From Forficula auricularia (lineage: Eukaryota > Arthropoda > Insecta > Dermaptera > Forficulidae): DNA of 64,000 nt. The notes beneath the pieces are model-generated. The model was not told the origin of the DNA, did not search any database, and was given only the letters and a program-made list of their open reading frames with translations. Of this stretch, positions 11,405 through 22,785 are shown one piece after another. The DNA lies in assembly GCA_024734495.1 (NCBI GenBank), contig JALMQS010000225.1, positions 3,556,369-3,620,368 on the forward strand, in the 5' to 3' direction. A program made the translations under genes and the position numbers. Numbering within the stretch: the first letter of the stretch is position 1; each line of letters begins with the position of its first letter.

Positions 11405-11995
11405 TTTTACTTTACCATACAGGGTATGGTCAAGTATTGTAATCGTGCATGAAAAAAGTGGTTTTTTTTCCATCTTTTTTTCGAAATATCTCAAAAGCGG
11501 TTGAAACTATTTTGATTAAAAAAATTAAGCGAAACCATGGCATTTCGCTCTACAAAAAACTCTAATAAGTGAACATCGAAAAAATTATATTTTTCGAGAT
11601 AATAATTGTTTTGTCAAAATGTCTGTGAGTTAGTCTGTCTGTTAGTCTGTCTGTTAGTTAGTCCGTGCGTTACCAAATTTTTGTGGACGAGCTAGCTCAA
11701 AAACTAGTTGAATATTCACACGTAGTTTTAGTCCATTGAGATTAAGAGCTGATTAGATTTTGGTGCATATCGACCCAAGATTAATGGAGGTGGAGGGGGG
11801 GGTTAAAAATTAAAAATCTAGGCAATTTGAGCAAACTCAACCAAATTTTATATACATAATCAGTGGGAGCCCAGAAGTCTAAAAATACAAAAACTAACCC
11901 CCTCCCCTACATGATTATAAATAATTTTATTGAGGGTCCAGGGTGTATGGTAAAGTCAAGTGGATGGCGACATCAGAACACGTCAGCTTATTTTT
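11405..11995 (+). mobile_element. Family M element, near-complete
   Basis: It starts with the hairpin ACTTTACCATACAGGGTATGG, passes the blocks AACCATGGCATTTCGCTC, TCTGTTAGTTAGTCCGTGCG and GTGGACGAGCTAGCTC, has a single minisatellite unit (CCAAATTTTATATACATAATC), and ends TGTATGGTAAAGTCAAGTGG then CATCAGAACACGTC. The ends are short inverted repeats (ACTTTACCATAC / GTATGGTAAAGT). Confidence 0.65.
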
Positions 11996-12344
11996 ATTTT
12001 AAAAAAGGTTTTCGAAAATACATGACTTATTTCTCCTAATACGTTCATTGAAGCAAATAACATAATGAAAATCAATTCAATAGGATATCCGAAGTCAATT
12101 TCCAGAAGCGAGTTTCTAGGCACGCCTGTGGGTTAGGCAACCAGCAGAGAACTAGGGAGTGGACGCGCCCTGGAGGGAGGAAACAAACTAAGCCAAGACA
12201 AATTCAACAAGAACAATTCGACATTCGATACATTAGTAGATTAATTGTTCATTGAAAAAGAAGATCAAGATCAAAACCATCTAGATTGCATATTTTTAAA
12301 GATCCCATTAAATAGAATTAGTATATATGCTAGGTCAGTGGTTC
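11996..12344. other. Unassigned stretch
   Basis: No gene or repeat relative was recognised. It contains a balanced-composition block at 12110-12185 (GGTTAGGCAACCAGCAG). Confidence 0.3.
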
Positions 12345-12440
12345 TTAACGTTTTATTAGTCGCGGCCCCCTTAAAATCCGAAAGTATATTCGCGGCCCCC
12401 TTAAAATCTTAAAATACTTAAAGTACTCCACCCCCCCCCC
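12345..12440 (+). mobile_element. hAT-type MITE end
   Basis: CAGTGGTTCTTAACGTT followed by two CGCGGCCCCCTTAAAATC repeats is typical of the left end of hAT non-autonomous elements. No matching right end was found nearby. Confidence 0.5.
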
Positions 12441-13490
12441 ACACCCGCCATTAAGCAACATACTATACTGACTCGAAAATTTCAACAATTACCACTTTGC
12501 CCTTGAGGGCACAAATAAATAAATAAAAATGTTTGTTGTTTAAAATATTGTATAATTATTCAAACCGGTATATGTATATATGTATAACAATGCGGTTAAA
12601 CAAGTTTGAATTTTATTAATTAAATGAAGTTATATAATTTAAAATTAAACAACAAATAATGATATTATTGAAACAATATTTTGTGCTCGAATGCAAATAG
12701 CCATTTCTCTAAATAAATAAACTTAAATATATTATATGTAAGATATACCAATATATATATAGAATTATTGTTGATTACTTCTCAACAACAATGACACTTA
12801 ATCACAAGGAACGATAATCGATAATATAATAATAAACGTTAAACGGTACACGATAAATTAACGAAACAGAGTATATACACTCTTCCCTTCACTTCCTCAT
12901 CTTCACTTGCTCTTAGTATTGGCTTGCTTGACTCTTTTGTTCTCATATCCGTCCGACCTTTTTATCCAACCTAGTATTTTATTCTTTTGGGTATTCAAGT
13001 TCCTATTGGTTGTTTTCTTATCTCTTTACTTTCAATGGAGTTGAATTCTTTAAACATACTGAAGAAAATGGAAGTTCGAGAACAAAATGGCGGTCTCTCC
13101 AAGAAAATGAAAGAATCGTAAAGCTACGTACACTTTGGACGATTAGCGGTCGATTCGTCCATTTTATTGACGATTTAAAATCGCCGGCACAGAACAACAT
13201 CGACGGAGAAAAAAATCGCCACCTCTCTACCTGTCTTGTCTGGCCATATTGGGCAACATATTCTTATCTACCGACACCGACTTAAGTCAAATTAGGTTCT
13301 AGCCCTCTAGCACCGTGTAATAAAATAAAATATTTCTTCATAATAGATTGTAAGCATTTCAAAGTGATATAAAAAAATAAATACATATTTATGTTATATT
13401 TTATAATTCATGATTATCAATAAAATATTATCTATTCATTGTGAATTTTTATTTTTCCAATTTTCTAAGAAACCTCCGAAAGAAAGTAAA
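12441..13490. other. Unassigned stretch, possibly a solo LTR or other retroelement
   Basis: AT-rich to 12870, then a more balanced segment (12880-13310) with a 91-codon open frame (13010-13285) that has no recognisable domain. Its terminal repeats were not found, so the LTR idea is a guess. Confidence 0.2.
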
Positions 13491-13494
13491 TTGG

Positions 13495-13795
13495 ATAATA
13501 AAGAGAAACAAAGAGGTTTTGTCCTCTCCTTGATGCAAATAAACATATGCATACACATAGGTATATCAAAGACCCCATGAAAAATTATATTTATAATTAA
13601 AAAAGACTGATGATGAAGGCCAAGCCTTCAAAACTATAGTCTCAAACAAATCAATAATATATACATATGTATATATGATATATATGTGTGTATGTTTATT
13701 TGCATCAAGCAGAGGACATCACCCTCTTTATTTCTCTTTATGATTCAACAACTCAGCTACTCTCGGCAAAATAAAAACTTTTCAATTAAATTAGG
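13495..13795. mobile_element. Family R palindromic element, second type
   Basis: The arms AAAGAGAAACAAAGAGG..CTTGATGCAAATAAACATA (13500-13550) and the inverse at 13690-13740 flank a hammerhead-like core. The right edge CTACTCTCGGCAAAA (13756) is the inverse of the TGCCGAGAGTAGC start of other family R copies. Confidence 0.65.
13607..13641 (+). ncRNA. Decayed hammerhead-like core (family R)
   Basis: CTGATGA, then a stem GAAGGC/GCCTTC with loop CAA, then AAAAC where GAAAC is expected, then TATAGTC. The invariant G12 is replaced by A, so this copy should be inactive. Confidence 0.45.
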
Positions 13796-13827
13796 AAAAA
13801 AATGTGGGAACTGAGTAAAATAAAATA

Positions 13828-14331
13828 AAGCTCATCATCCAATGTTGTGATAGGACCGCGGATGGGCGGGTTAAGAGGCATGACGCTGTGGTACGATGTC
13901 TGGCCGACGATTTGATCAAAAAGGGAATGCGTGTCGAGTTGGAGTACTTGTACTCCAGCTCGGCGGGCAATAGAAAGCCAGACATCGTGGCAAAGGATGC
14001 GGCGGGGGTGGTGTGGGTTTTGGACGTCCAGATCGTCTCCGCGCTTGCAGGACTGGGTGTTGCCCACCGAAACAAAATAGAAAAATATAGGGGCAACTCC
14101 AGTCTGGTGGATAATATTGCGGAGCGATTTGGCGTCGGGGCGGGCTCGGTCAGGGTCGAGGCCATCACACTCTCGTGGAAGGGAGTGTGGTGGCATAAAG
14201 CGGTGGAGTCCCTCATCGCCCTGGGTATATCCCAAAAAACAATAAACGATTTGACATATAGGGCGATGAGGGGATCTCTCCTTAATTTTTACACTTTCGG
14301 CAGAAGAACATATAGAGCGGGTGGCGTATGA
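13828..14331 (+). pseudogene. R2/R4-like LINE: restriction-like endonuclease domain (3' end of ORF)
   Basis: An open frame runs from about 13828 to the TGA at 14329-14331. It reads RHDAVVRCLADDLIKKG, then RKPDIVAKD and WVLDVQIVS, the PD-(D/E)xK core of the endonuclease that site-specific LINEs (R2, R4, NeSL groups) carry after their reverse transcriptase. The RT itself is absent, so the copy is 5'-truncated. Its G+C is well above the surroundings. GTG at 13888 is not a real start. Confidence 0.75.
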
Positions 14332-14525
14332 TTATTTTTTGTGAATAAAAAAAAGAAATGTGAAATGTGAGCCAGGATTAATCTGGCTCTCTCAGCCACC
14401 CGCTCTGAATCTGAATTAATTTGTTCTGAAGCTGAAAGTGTGAAAGATGTGTAAATAAATTTGTCTAATGCTCTTTTGTCTTTGTAAGAGGCGGCCCGCT
14501 CCTCGGAGGCCCAATAAAACAAAAT
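14332..14525 (+). mobile_element. 3' UTR of the R2-like LINE
   Basis: It ends GTAAGAGGCGGCCCGCTCC and TCGGAGGCCCAATAAA. A similar tail (GTAAGAGGAGGCCCCCTCC then GCGGCCCAATAAAG) occurs at 33876-33915 without coding sequence, implying a second, deeply truncated insertion. The G/C-rich part can fold (GAGG/CCTC). Confidence 0.55.
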
Positions 14526-14899
14526 ATAATGTATAAAATATTTATATATAGATATTTAAAAAAATACTTCTCCATTATATTCTTTAGAATATAAATGGGA
14601 AAGTAAAAAAAAATTATCTTTTAAAGATATATTCATTTTATGATTGATTTCTCTACTCCTAACTTTCTTAAAAAGCTAGTAGGTTAGCAGGTATGACTTT
14701 ATTAGTAAATTAAATAATTAAGTAAATTTAAGTAAATATAAAACAAACAAAATTAGTTGCCCAAATTTATGCTAAAACAAAAACATTTATTTACTATTAA
14801 AAACCAAGCAAATGTATTTATTTTATAAACTTTTAAATGTTTCAGTATCTAAAAAAAAATTCAAATAAATTATACACTATATAAGGGTATAGGTATACA
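14526..14899. other. AT-rich stretch, nothing recognised
   Basis: Only A/T runs and short internal repeats (AGTAAATTAAATAA). Confidence 0.3.
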
Positions 14900-15430
14900 A
14901 AATATTTTTACTTTCACATTTATCTTCTATAGAATATAATGTGGAAGTATTGCAATGCCCTATCTGCGTCCTGACTCTTTGAGAGCTTGTATCTCAGAGA
15001 TGAAAAAAGTTAATTTCATTTTGTAACTTCTAGGTGGAAGGAATCGATGCCCTTAATAGTTGGAAACCGGATTTAGGACATAAAACCGGAAATTGTGGTC
15101 CCCAGAGGCCAAAAGGGGTCCAAAATCCATTGGTCAGTGCGTACGTATGTACCCCCCTGCGTTTCGCAACCATAAGTCTCAGAGCTACGAAATTCGAAAC
15201 TTAAGCTCGATATAGGCTAGAAGGAGTACAGCAAGCATTTGGTTGAAATCAGAAAACCGGAAGTGGACATTTACATGAAAGATTTTTCTTTTTTTCAGAT
15301 TTTCTCAAAAATGGCTCTAACGATTTTTTAAAAAATTTGTACATTTATCGAATGTCATGAGTTATTAGTTGTGTCAAATTTTTAATCCGATTGAATTAAA
15401 GGAAGGGGTTGTAAATTAAGTGTGCAAAAT
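14900..15430 (+). repeat. Dispersed repeat family E, copy 1
   Basis: It starts with the imperfect hairpin CTTTCACATTTAT..ATAATGTGGAAG and continues with GAGAGCTTGTATCTCAGAG, GGTCCCCAGAGGCC, CCGGAAGTGGACATTTACAT and TGTCATGAGTTATTAGTTG. It matches 26935-27490 in inverse almost end to end. No coding sequence. Confidence 0.7.
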
Positions 15431-15536
15431 AAATATTTTAATCGCTCATATCTCGTCTTGGGAAAGTCGCAGACCCTTGAAATTTGAATTTTACTTAGAG
15501 AAAGTGGTGTAGGTTTTAGATGAAACATGATATTAA

Positions 15537-15740
15537 TTAATAGAGTAAAGGGTGTGTAGTTTCACATTGAATGAAATAAAACTCAATATATTTCGGATTA
15601 TTAGTCCATCATCAGGAGTTTACAGCTTAAAACTTTTTTAATATACCTATTGAGTTTGTATAAACCTCTTTGAGTTTTATTTCATTCACTGTGAAACTAC
15701 ACACCTTTACTTCTATTAATTGAAATTTGAAATTTAAGGT
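15537..15740. repeat. Palindrome inserted in family E, with a hammerhead-like relic
   Basis: AGGTGTGTAGTTTCAC-type arms (15555 and, inverse, 15700) and GAATGAAATAAAACTCAA-type arms face each other, flanked by ATTAATTAATAGA / TCTATTAAT. On the minus strand the centre reads CCTGATGATGGAC..TCCGAAATAT, resembling CTGATGA..GAAA but without a sound stem I. Confidence 0.6.
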
Positions 15741-16150
15741 ATCTAGAGGCTACAATAAGTATAACAAGATTTTGGCTAAAATAGAAAAACCGGAAGTTGA
15801 TGTTTACGTACGTAAGAATTTACCCTCCCTGCGTTTCGCAACCATAAGTCCCAGAGATACGACATTCGAAACTTAAGCTTGATATAGACTAGAAGGAGTA
15901 GATCAAGCTTTTGGTTGAAATCGGAAGACTGGACGTGGACATTTACATGAAAGATTTTTCGTTTTTTTTTTTTTTCTCAAAAACGGCTCCAACGATTTTT
16001 TTAAAAAAGAATTTTGTTGAAAGTTTACTTTTACTTTCTCCTAGAAATGACAAAATGAAAGTAACTTTTATAAGCTTGATGATAGAACCTTTTAAATTGT
16101 CAAGACTTCAGGAGATGAATGCAATACTTCCACATATATCTATAGTATAA
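15741..16150 (+). repeat. Dispersed repeat family E, partial copy 2
   Basis: It repeats the CTGCGTTTCGCAACCATAAG, GAAACTTAAGCTTGATATAG and GGACATTTACATGAAAG blocks of copy 1, and ends TGCAATACTTCCACATAT, the inverse of the family end. Confidence 0.65.
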
Positions 16151-16439
16151 TACATAAGTATATCATATATCATATAATGATATAGATATAAGTGAAAATA
16201 AAAATAAACGGTCAAAATATAGTTATACCTATCGCCCAAATCGAGATTCATAATAAATATTAGAAGAAAATATGTTTAAAGGATTTTGAAATAACCTATT
16301 CAACGGTAAATCACACTATGGAGTGAGTTTTTCTTTCATCACCGTTTAATCCATAAAAAGCAAAATATTTAGTGGGAATTTTTTTTATTAAAACAAATTA
16401 GTAGTCCAGTTAAATTGTGTTTTTTACATGGAAAGTCCC

Positions 16440-18860
16440 CGGGTAGTATTTTTCTTCGACTCTTTATGTTTTAGGTGTGCTGAATCCGAATCTGAGGGTT
16501 GCTAAAAAATTTCGGGACGGAACATTGTCAAAAATGCAAAAAAATCTAAAGAATCTCATTTTCTGGCGCCTTTTTTTCTTATAACTCGAAAATTATCAAC
16601 TTTTCGTTAAATAACCTTCCTATTCAAAATTAAAGTTCATAAAATTTCCTGCAAATTTTATCATTTAGGTTTTTTCTCCGACTAACCGTTCGGGCTCAAA
16701 CGCTAGTTGAAAATTGGCGTATTTTTTCTTGTTTCCGCAAATCACAAAATCTCGCACTTTTTTCGATTTTTTCCCATTTTTAACCGACTTCAAAAAAGGA
16801 GGAGGTTATCAATTAGACTGAATTTTTTTTGTATCTATGTTATTCGATTTCTTCGCCAATTGTGAACCGATTTCGATGATTTTTTTTGCATTGGGTTCAG
16901 TCTAGTTCCCGATTGGTCCCGTTTTTTTTCATTGGTATTAGACCTTTTTGTTATGTATGTACAGATGTACACGCATAACTTCTTTGTTTATGGACAGATT
17001 TCGATGATTCTTTTTTTATTAGAAAGGGGATACCTTAGGGGTGGTCCCATATTAATTTGGTTAAGTTCTGATGATGTTTGTTCGTCGATTTCTCTTTACC
17101 ATGTGGAATGATTTCGATGATTTTACTTTACCATACAGGGTATGGTCAAGTATATTGAGCGAAACCATGGCATTTAGGTCTACAAAAAAGCTCTAATAAG
17201 TGAACATCGAAAAAATTATATTTCTCGAGATAATAATTGTTTTGTCAAAATGTCTGTTAGTCTGTCTGGTTGTTTATCTGTTAGTTAGTCTGTGGGTTAC
17301 CAAATTTGTGGACGAGCTAGCTCAAAAACTAGTGTGAATATCGAAACCAAATTTCACACGTAGTTTTGGTCCAGTGGGATTAAGAGCTGATTAGATTTTA
17401 GTGCATATCGACCCAAAATTAAGGGGGGGTCGAGGGAGGGTTAAAAATTAAAAATCTAGGTCGTTTGAGCAAACTCAACCAAATTTTGTATACATAATCA
17501 GTGGACCCCCAGAAGTCTAAAAATGCAAAATCTAACCGCCCAAAATGGGGAGGGGTGGCGGAGGGTCAAAAAATGAAAATCTTGGCCATTTTACCAAACT
17601 CAACCAAATTTTGTATACATAATCAGTGGGATCCAAAGAAGTCATAAAAATGCAAAAACTAACCGCCCGAAATGAGGGCGGATGGTCAAGAAAGTGAAAA
17701 TCTTGGCCATTTACCAAACTAAACCAAATTTTGTATACATAATCAGTGGGTACCTGCAAGAAGTCTAAAAATGCAAAAACTAACCGCCTCGAAATGGGGC
17801 GGGGGGTCAAAAAGTGAAAATCTTTGCCATTTACCAAACTAAACCAAATTTTGTATACATAATCAGTGGGACCCAAGAGTCTTAAAAATGCAAAAACTAT
17901 ACCGCCCGAAATGGGGTCGAAAAATGAAAATCTTGGCCATTTACCAAACTAAACCAAATTTTGTATGCATAATCAGTGGGTCCCAGGAGTCTAAAAATGC
18001 AAAAACTAACCCCCCCCCTTACATGATTATAAATAATTTTATTAAATATTAAATATAAGTGAGGGGTCAGGTTGTATGGTAAAGTTAAGTGGATGACCAC
18101 ATCAGAACACGTCAGCTTATTTTGCATTGGTTTCCAGAATAGTTGCCGTTGCCGATTGGTCGAGTATAAAGCATAACTTCTTTGTTTATTGACCGATTTC
18201 GATGATTCTCTTTCCAATAATTAATATTTGGTCAAGTTCTGATAATATGATCAATGACAAAAAATCAGAAATCTCCAATTCTTTATGAGCAAATAATCGA
18301 AATTATAATAAATAAAATCTTTTATAAAAAAAAAAAAAAAAGCTCGTAACGTTTCGAGATAATTTCTCTAATTATAAATTGAATTTTATTATCAATTTCT
18401 GATTCATTCGCCCGAATCTTTCTCTTACGAGATGCATGCAATAAGGTATTATTATATGTCACTATTCTTAACATCCCTAAAAAGAGAAAAATAAAAATAA
18501 TTTTTAGAAAAAAAACCGTTTGTCGAAAACGTGCTCCTTCATGGTCAAAATGGGAAAAAATTGAAAAGTGCCAGTTTTTGGGATTTGCGGAAACAGCCGA
18601 ATTTTCATCTAGCGCTTGAGCCAGAACGGTTAGTCGGAAAAAAAACCTAAATGATAAAATTTGTAGAAAATCTTATGAACTTTCATTTTGAATAGGAAGG
18701 TTATTTAGGAAAAGTTGGTAGTTTTCGAATTATAAACAAAAAACCGCCAAAAAATGAGATTTTTTTAACTTTTTTGCATTTTTGACAATGTTCCGTCCCG
18801 AAATTTTGTTAGCAACCCTCAGATTTGGATTCAGCAGAACTAAAAACTTATAGGATCAAG
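16440..18860. mobile_element. Large inverted-repeat element with ~340-bp arms
   Basis: The arms 16440-16785 and 18515-18860 are inverted copies (GGACGGAACATTGTCAAAAA vs TTTTTGACAATGTTCCGTCC; GACTAACCGTTCGGGCTC vs GAGCCAGAACGGTTAGTC). Inside lie ACCGACTTCAAAAA family sequence (16785-17120 and 18120-18500) and a family M element (17130-18110). No transposase is seen. Confidence 0.65.
17130..18110 (+). mobile_element. Family M element with expanded minisatellite
   Basis: It starts ACTTTACCATACAGGGTATGG at about 17144 and ends GTATGGTAAAGTTAAGTGG near 18090. Between 17450 and 18000 there are five consecutive units of about 115-120 bp, each with AAATTTTGTATACATAATCAG and GCAAAAACTAACCGCC-type words. 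The long minus-strand frames through the array are repeat translations, not genes. Confidence 0.7.
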
Positions 18861-19225
18861 ACCCCTCGGGTAGGGTATTGTAGATGGTCACTTACTACTT
18901 TTACAGATACTTTAAGAATGGCTTTTTCAATTAATCCCATACATCGAGTTGATAGAAAATTAATTGAGATTTTCAATTAAATACATGTCGTTTCTTCGAA
19001 TATATTCAATTATTAATTTTATTAAATTTTCTATTTATAATCCCCTCTGTCTAAAAGAAAATTCCTTCAAAATCATATTAAGCTCAACAGCAAAGTATCA
19101 ATTAAATTTATTCTTGGAATTATTTATAACCGAATTTGATTATAAATATGTTTACAGAAATTCTTATGTAATATTAGATATTTAATTAAACACCCACGGA
19201 TTAATTAATATGGTATATTATATAT

Positions 19226-20205
19226 CAGAGGTGGCCAAAACGTGGGTCGCGAGCCGAATGCGGCTCTTCAGTCAATCTTGTGCGGCTCTTGAACCCTCTT
19301 GAATGCAATACTGATTTTAAAAAGTACAGGGTGTGGCATAAAGATCTACCACATTTTGAAGAGGTATAAAAAAATGAAAAAATTTAACTAGAAAAAAAAC
19401 TGAATATATTTTTGAAAAAAACATAAAATAATTTTTTTTTAATGTGTTTTAAACATTATATCAGACGAAAAAAGTGGGGGGGTCAAAAATGAAAATTCTA
19501 GCCCTTTCGACCAAACTTAACCAAATTTTATATACATATTCTGTGGACTCCCAGAAGGCTAGAAATGCAAAAACTTATACCCAAAATAGAGGGGGGAGGG
19601 GGGGGTCAAAAATGAAAATTCTAGCCCTTTCGACCAAACTCAACCAAATTTTGTATACATATTCTGTGGACCCCCAGAAGGCTAGAAATGCAAAAACTAA
19701 CCACCCAAAATGGGAGGAGGGTCAAAAATGAAAATTCTAGCCCTTTCGACCAAACTATGTATACAAAATTTGGTTAGTTGAGTCTTTCTGGTCAAAAGAG
19801 GACTAGAATTTTTGTTGAACCTCTCTGCCCCCTTTTTTCTTTGATAATGTTTAAAATACATTTAAAAAAAATTCATTTATTTTCTTTTCAAAAATATATT
19901 TAGTTTTTTTCTAGTTAAATTTTTTCATTTTTTTATATCTCTTCAAAATGTGGTAGATCTTTATGCCCCACCCTGTATAATAATTAAATTAAAAAAATAA
20001 TAATACAAAAATTAAATTAATTTGTAATTTGTAATGTTATAAGTAGAGCAAAAAATATATGTTACTTCATTTATATTTTATAAAATAAAAAAATGTGTCT
20101 TTTTTTTAATAAAACATTAATTAATCTCCAAACAATGTGGCTCGCTTTGAAACAGTTTTATAAATTTGGGGCTCCCAAAGTTAAGGTTACTGGCCACATA
20201 GTTAA
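19226..20205 (+). mobile_element. hAT-like MITE hosting another MITE
   Basis: The left part CAGAGGTGGCCAAAACGTGG, GCGGCTCTTCAG and GCGGCTCTTGAACC, and the right part GTGGCTCGC then GGTTACTGGCCACAT near 20190, look like the ends of a hAT element. The exact right terminus is unclear. Its middle is occupied by 19325-19979. Confidence 0.5.
19325..19979. mobile_element. MITE with ~150-bp terminal inverted repeats and a minisatellite core
   Basis: The ends TACAGGGTG and CACCCTGTA are followed by long inverted arms (CATAAAGATCTACCACATTT and its inverse at 19945-19964). The core (19478-19780) is a tandem of ~115-bp units homologous to the family M minisatellite (CCAAATTTTGTATACATATTC). The continuous frame through it is a repeat translation. 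Confidence 0.75.
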
Positions 20206-21666
20206 CTTCTGTTCTAAATGGAAACCTATATGCTGTCTGTACATATTCTGAATCTAAAAGAAACTGTGACAGCTTTTATAAAAATATTATCTTTCTATGA
20301 CATAGAAGAAAATGCTGCAATCAATTAGATCTAATAAAAAATTTGAATATTTAATTATTAACAATATAGTCAACCATTTATATAGATTAAGCCAGATTAA
20401 TTTGTAACAACGCTGACGTAATTGCTGCCGACAGAGAGCGAAGTCGTCGGTATATTTGCTGCAAATTTGAAATATAATTGTAATTTGGACTCGAATTTTG
20501 AAATGAAAGACTCCAATTGATTTCAAATTAAGAAACATTAAATATATTGATAATTATTCCTCCTCCCCACCCCCTCACCACTCAAAAATTAAATATTCAA
20601 TTCGCTTTTCTTTGCGCACAGAAGAAGAAATTAATCACATCTTATTTGATTTATATTTTATATATTATTTGTTTATTTTTTAATAATTTGCCACTTTTTT
20701 ATAATTTTTTAAAAATCTAAATTTTGTTATTCTTATTTTTTGATTTTTACAAAATTGAACGACTTAAGACACGCATGCCCATATGAGTTTCTCATGGCAA
20801 TACTGGAGGAGCAGCCTGTCATTACAAACAACACCTGATCTCTTTTAAATATTTGGAGCCTTATATCGATTATCGATCCCAAATTTTAAAAAAAATGATA
20901 TAATATAATTCTCCTCCTCACACGATCCCACTTATTTAAATAAATCTACATATTTCCACACAAAAAATATCACAATGCTGTAGATTATAGAAAAAAAAAT
21001 ACTTCCAGATTCATATCTAGAGCCTCATTTCTGTAGCTGTGTCAGGACGAAAATGAGGCGAAACTTTTAAGAGACTATGTATTTTTCGGGAGTTTACAGG
21101 TATACATTTGGAGTGTGGTTTTTTTTAAGAGGAATAAAATTTTTTGGAGCCGAGACAAGCCGCCCGCCAGGGCTACCAGCCCGAGAGGGCCGAGCTTCGA
21201 GCGCCGTGCCGAAGGCCACTACTAACGAAAGGCTCGTCTTTAATAAAGATAAAAGTAAATTAATATGATATGCAATATCTCGCTTACTATGAGTCAAGAT
21301 TTCTAGGTCACTTGTTTCACATTAAAATTAAAAAAAATAAAAAGAGGTAAATTTTTTCAATATATATATATTTCGAGCAGTAAGTTCATCTTCAGGAAAG
21401 TACAGAATTATAAAACATTTACTTACTATTACAGGATTGTATAATCTCCCTGAAAGTTTCTTCCTTTTAAGTCTTCTAGGGATTGAGATTAAAAAATAAA
21501 ATATATTTTCTCAATTAGCTTCCCGCCTCTCGCAGTCGTGGAGTTTATAAACTTATAAGCTAGAATCTTGGAAATGTACCATGTAGGTACTTACATAGTT
21601 CGAATTTTATAAACAAATAAGACTCTAAAAGACAAAGTAAAAAAATAATAAATAAATAAGTATATA
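20206..21666. other. AT-rich stretch with a short GC-rich block
   Basis: No gene is recognised. A G/C-rich block lies at 21150-21235 (CCGCCCGCCAGGGCTACC). 21236-21300 resembles part of the 6890-7000 repeat (TCTTTAATAAAGATAA). Open frames up to 83 codons have no domains. Confidence 0.3.
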
Positions 21667-22322
21667 ACCTGGCCAAGTACGAGTCGGACTGTAAACCAAG
21701 TGTTCCGTACGCCTTGACTCTAAAATTCTTAAGATATCAAATTCATTTTTATTTTATGTTGATAAATGGGGAACGAGTGAATTTGCGGAATAATTTTTTC
21801 ATAATTTTAAACTAAATCATTTCTAAGCCCTGATAGGTACAAAAATCAACTAAAAAAAGACCAATTTGGGCTCTACCGTCATTTTAAATTCTAATGAATT
21901 AAAAAAATTAAATCTACTTGTACTTAAAGATACCTGTACAGAGATAGGTACATCGCTTTTTTTAATTTTATTTATTGTCCCCGGGAACATAGTCCAGACA
22001 TCACACTTTCACTCTTTAAGGTAATTCACAAATTCAAATTCACAAATTCTTTCACAAATTCAAAAATTCAAGTGTTCGAAACTTGGTTTATAAGTCATTA
22101 AAAGCATAATAAACACACTGTTAAAATTTGAAGACGATTTATACAAACATGAAATAATTGCAATTAAAAATGACATTTTTTACATATGGTAGATAAGGAA
22201 AATGTGGGGATATGATAATTATTTTTTCATTAGATGACTTTCACCATCTTGGTGGAAAACTAATATTTGTTAGAATAATATATTCGGAGTAACTTATAAA
22301 AAAAAAAATTGAAATTATTTTG

Positions 22323-22362
<40 letters not shown>

Positions 22363-22770
22363 ATATTTGGGCAATTATTTTTAGTGGAGGGGATATAAGA
22401 TCAATGGCTTGGGAAACGATCCATTCATAAAGAGAATATAGTAGTGTAAAAAGTACAGTCACGTTAAAAAAGCGCAACCTAAAATTATAGCACCGTTCAG
22501 CACTGTTATAGAGTGGTTACGAGGCTAAAACTTTTTGTGTGGATTGTCGCGAAAGAACTTCCTTAAATGATAAAAACATTCTCTAATTTTGATCACATAA
22601 AATTCGATTCTGCTCAAAATAATCATGAAAATTTTCATATAATTTTTGATTTGATGGAAAATGAATACATATAACTTTTAAATTTCAAGTTTTATCCTAT
22701 TTAGTTGTGTTCTGACATTTGGACAGAGAGACAGACATTGGAGCGACACTCGTATAGGGTTTCGTTTTAC
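21667..22770 (+). repeat. Dispersed repeat with GTACGAGTCGGACTG start
   Basis: It opens with CCTGGCCAAGTACGAGTCGG and GTGTTCCGTAC, words common in arthropod repeats, and ends near ACTCGTATAGGGTTTCG. The segment 22040-22560 has an inverse partner at 28385-28920. A 35-nt A-run lies at 22326-22361. Confidence 0.5.
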
Positions 22771-22785
22771 TTTTTTTTTTAATGA

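Noticed and set aside
15537..15740. Functional hammerhead ribozyme at the palindrome centre
   Set aside because: CTGATGA and GAAA are present, but stem I does not pair and stem III has at most three pairs; kept only as a relic.
17532..18217. Long minus-strand frames with repeated DYVYKIWFSLVNG
   Set aside because: They are translations of the ~118-bp minisatellite and continue only because the unit length is near a multiple of three; there is no start, domain or splice support.
19474..19731. 85-codon plus frame with a repeated NQILYTYSVD segment
   Set aside because: Same cause: the minisatellite core of a MITE read in frame.
21150..21235. rRNA or tRNA gene in the GC-rich block
   Set aside because: No cloverleaf, box B or conserved rRNA helix could be found.
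22241..22477. 78-codon minus frame with a phenylalanine run
   Set aside because: It is produced by the 35-nt A-run on the plus strand.
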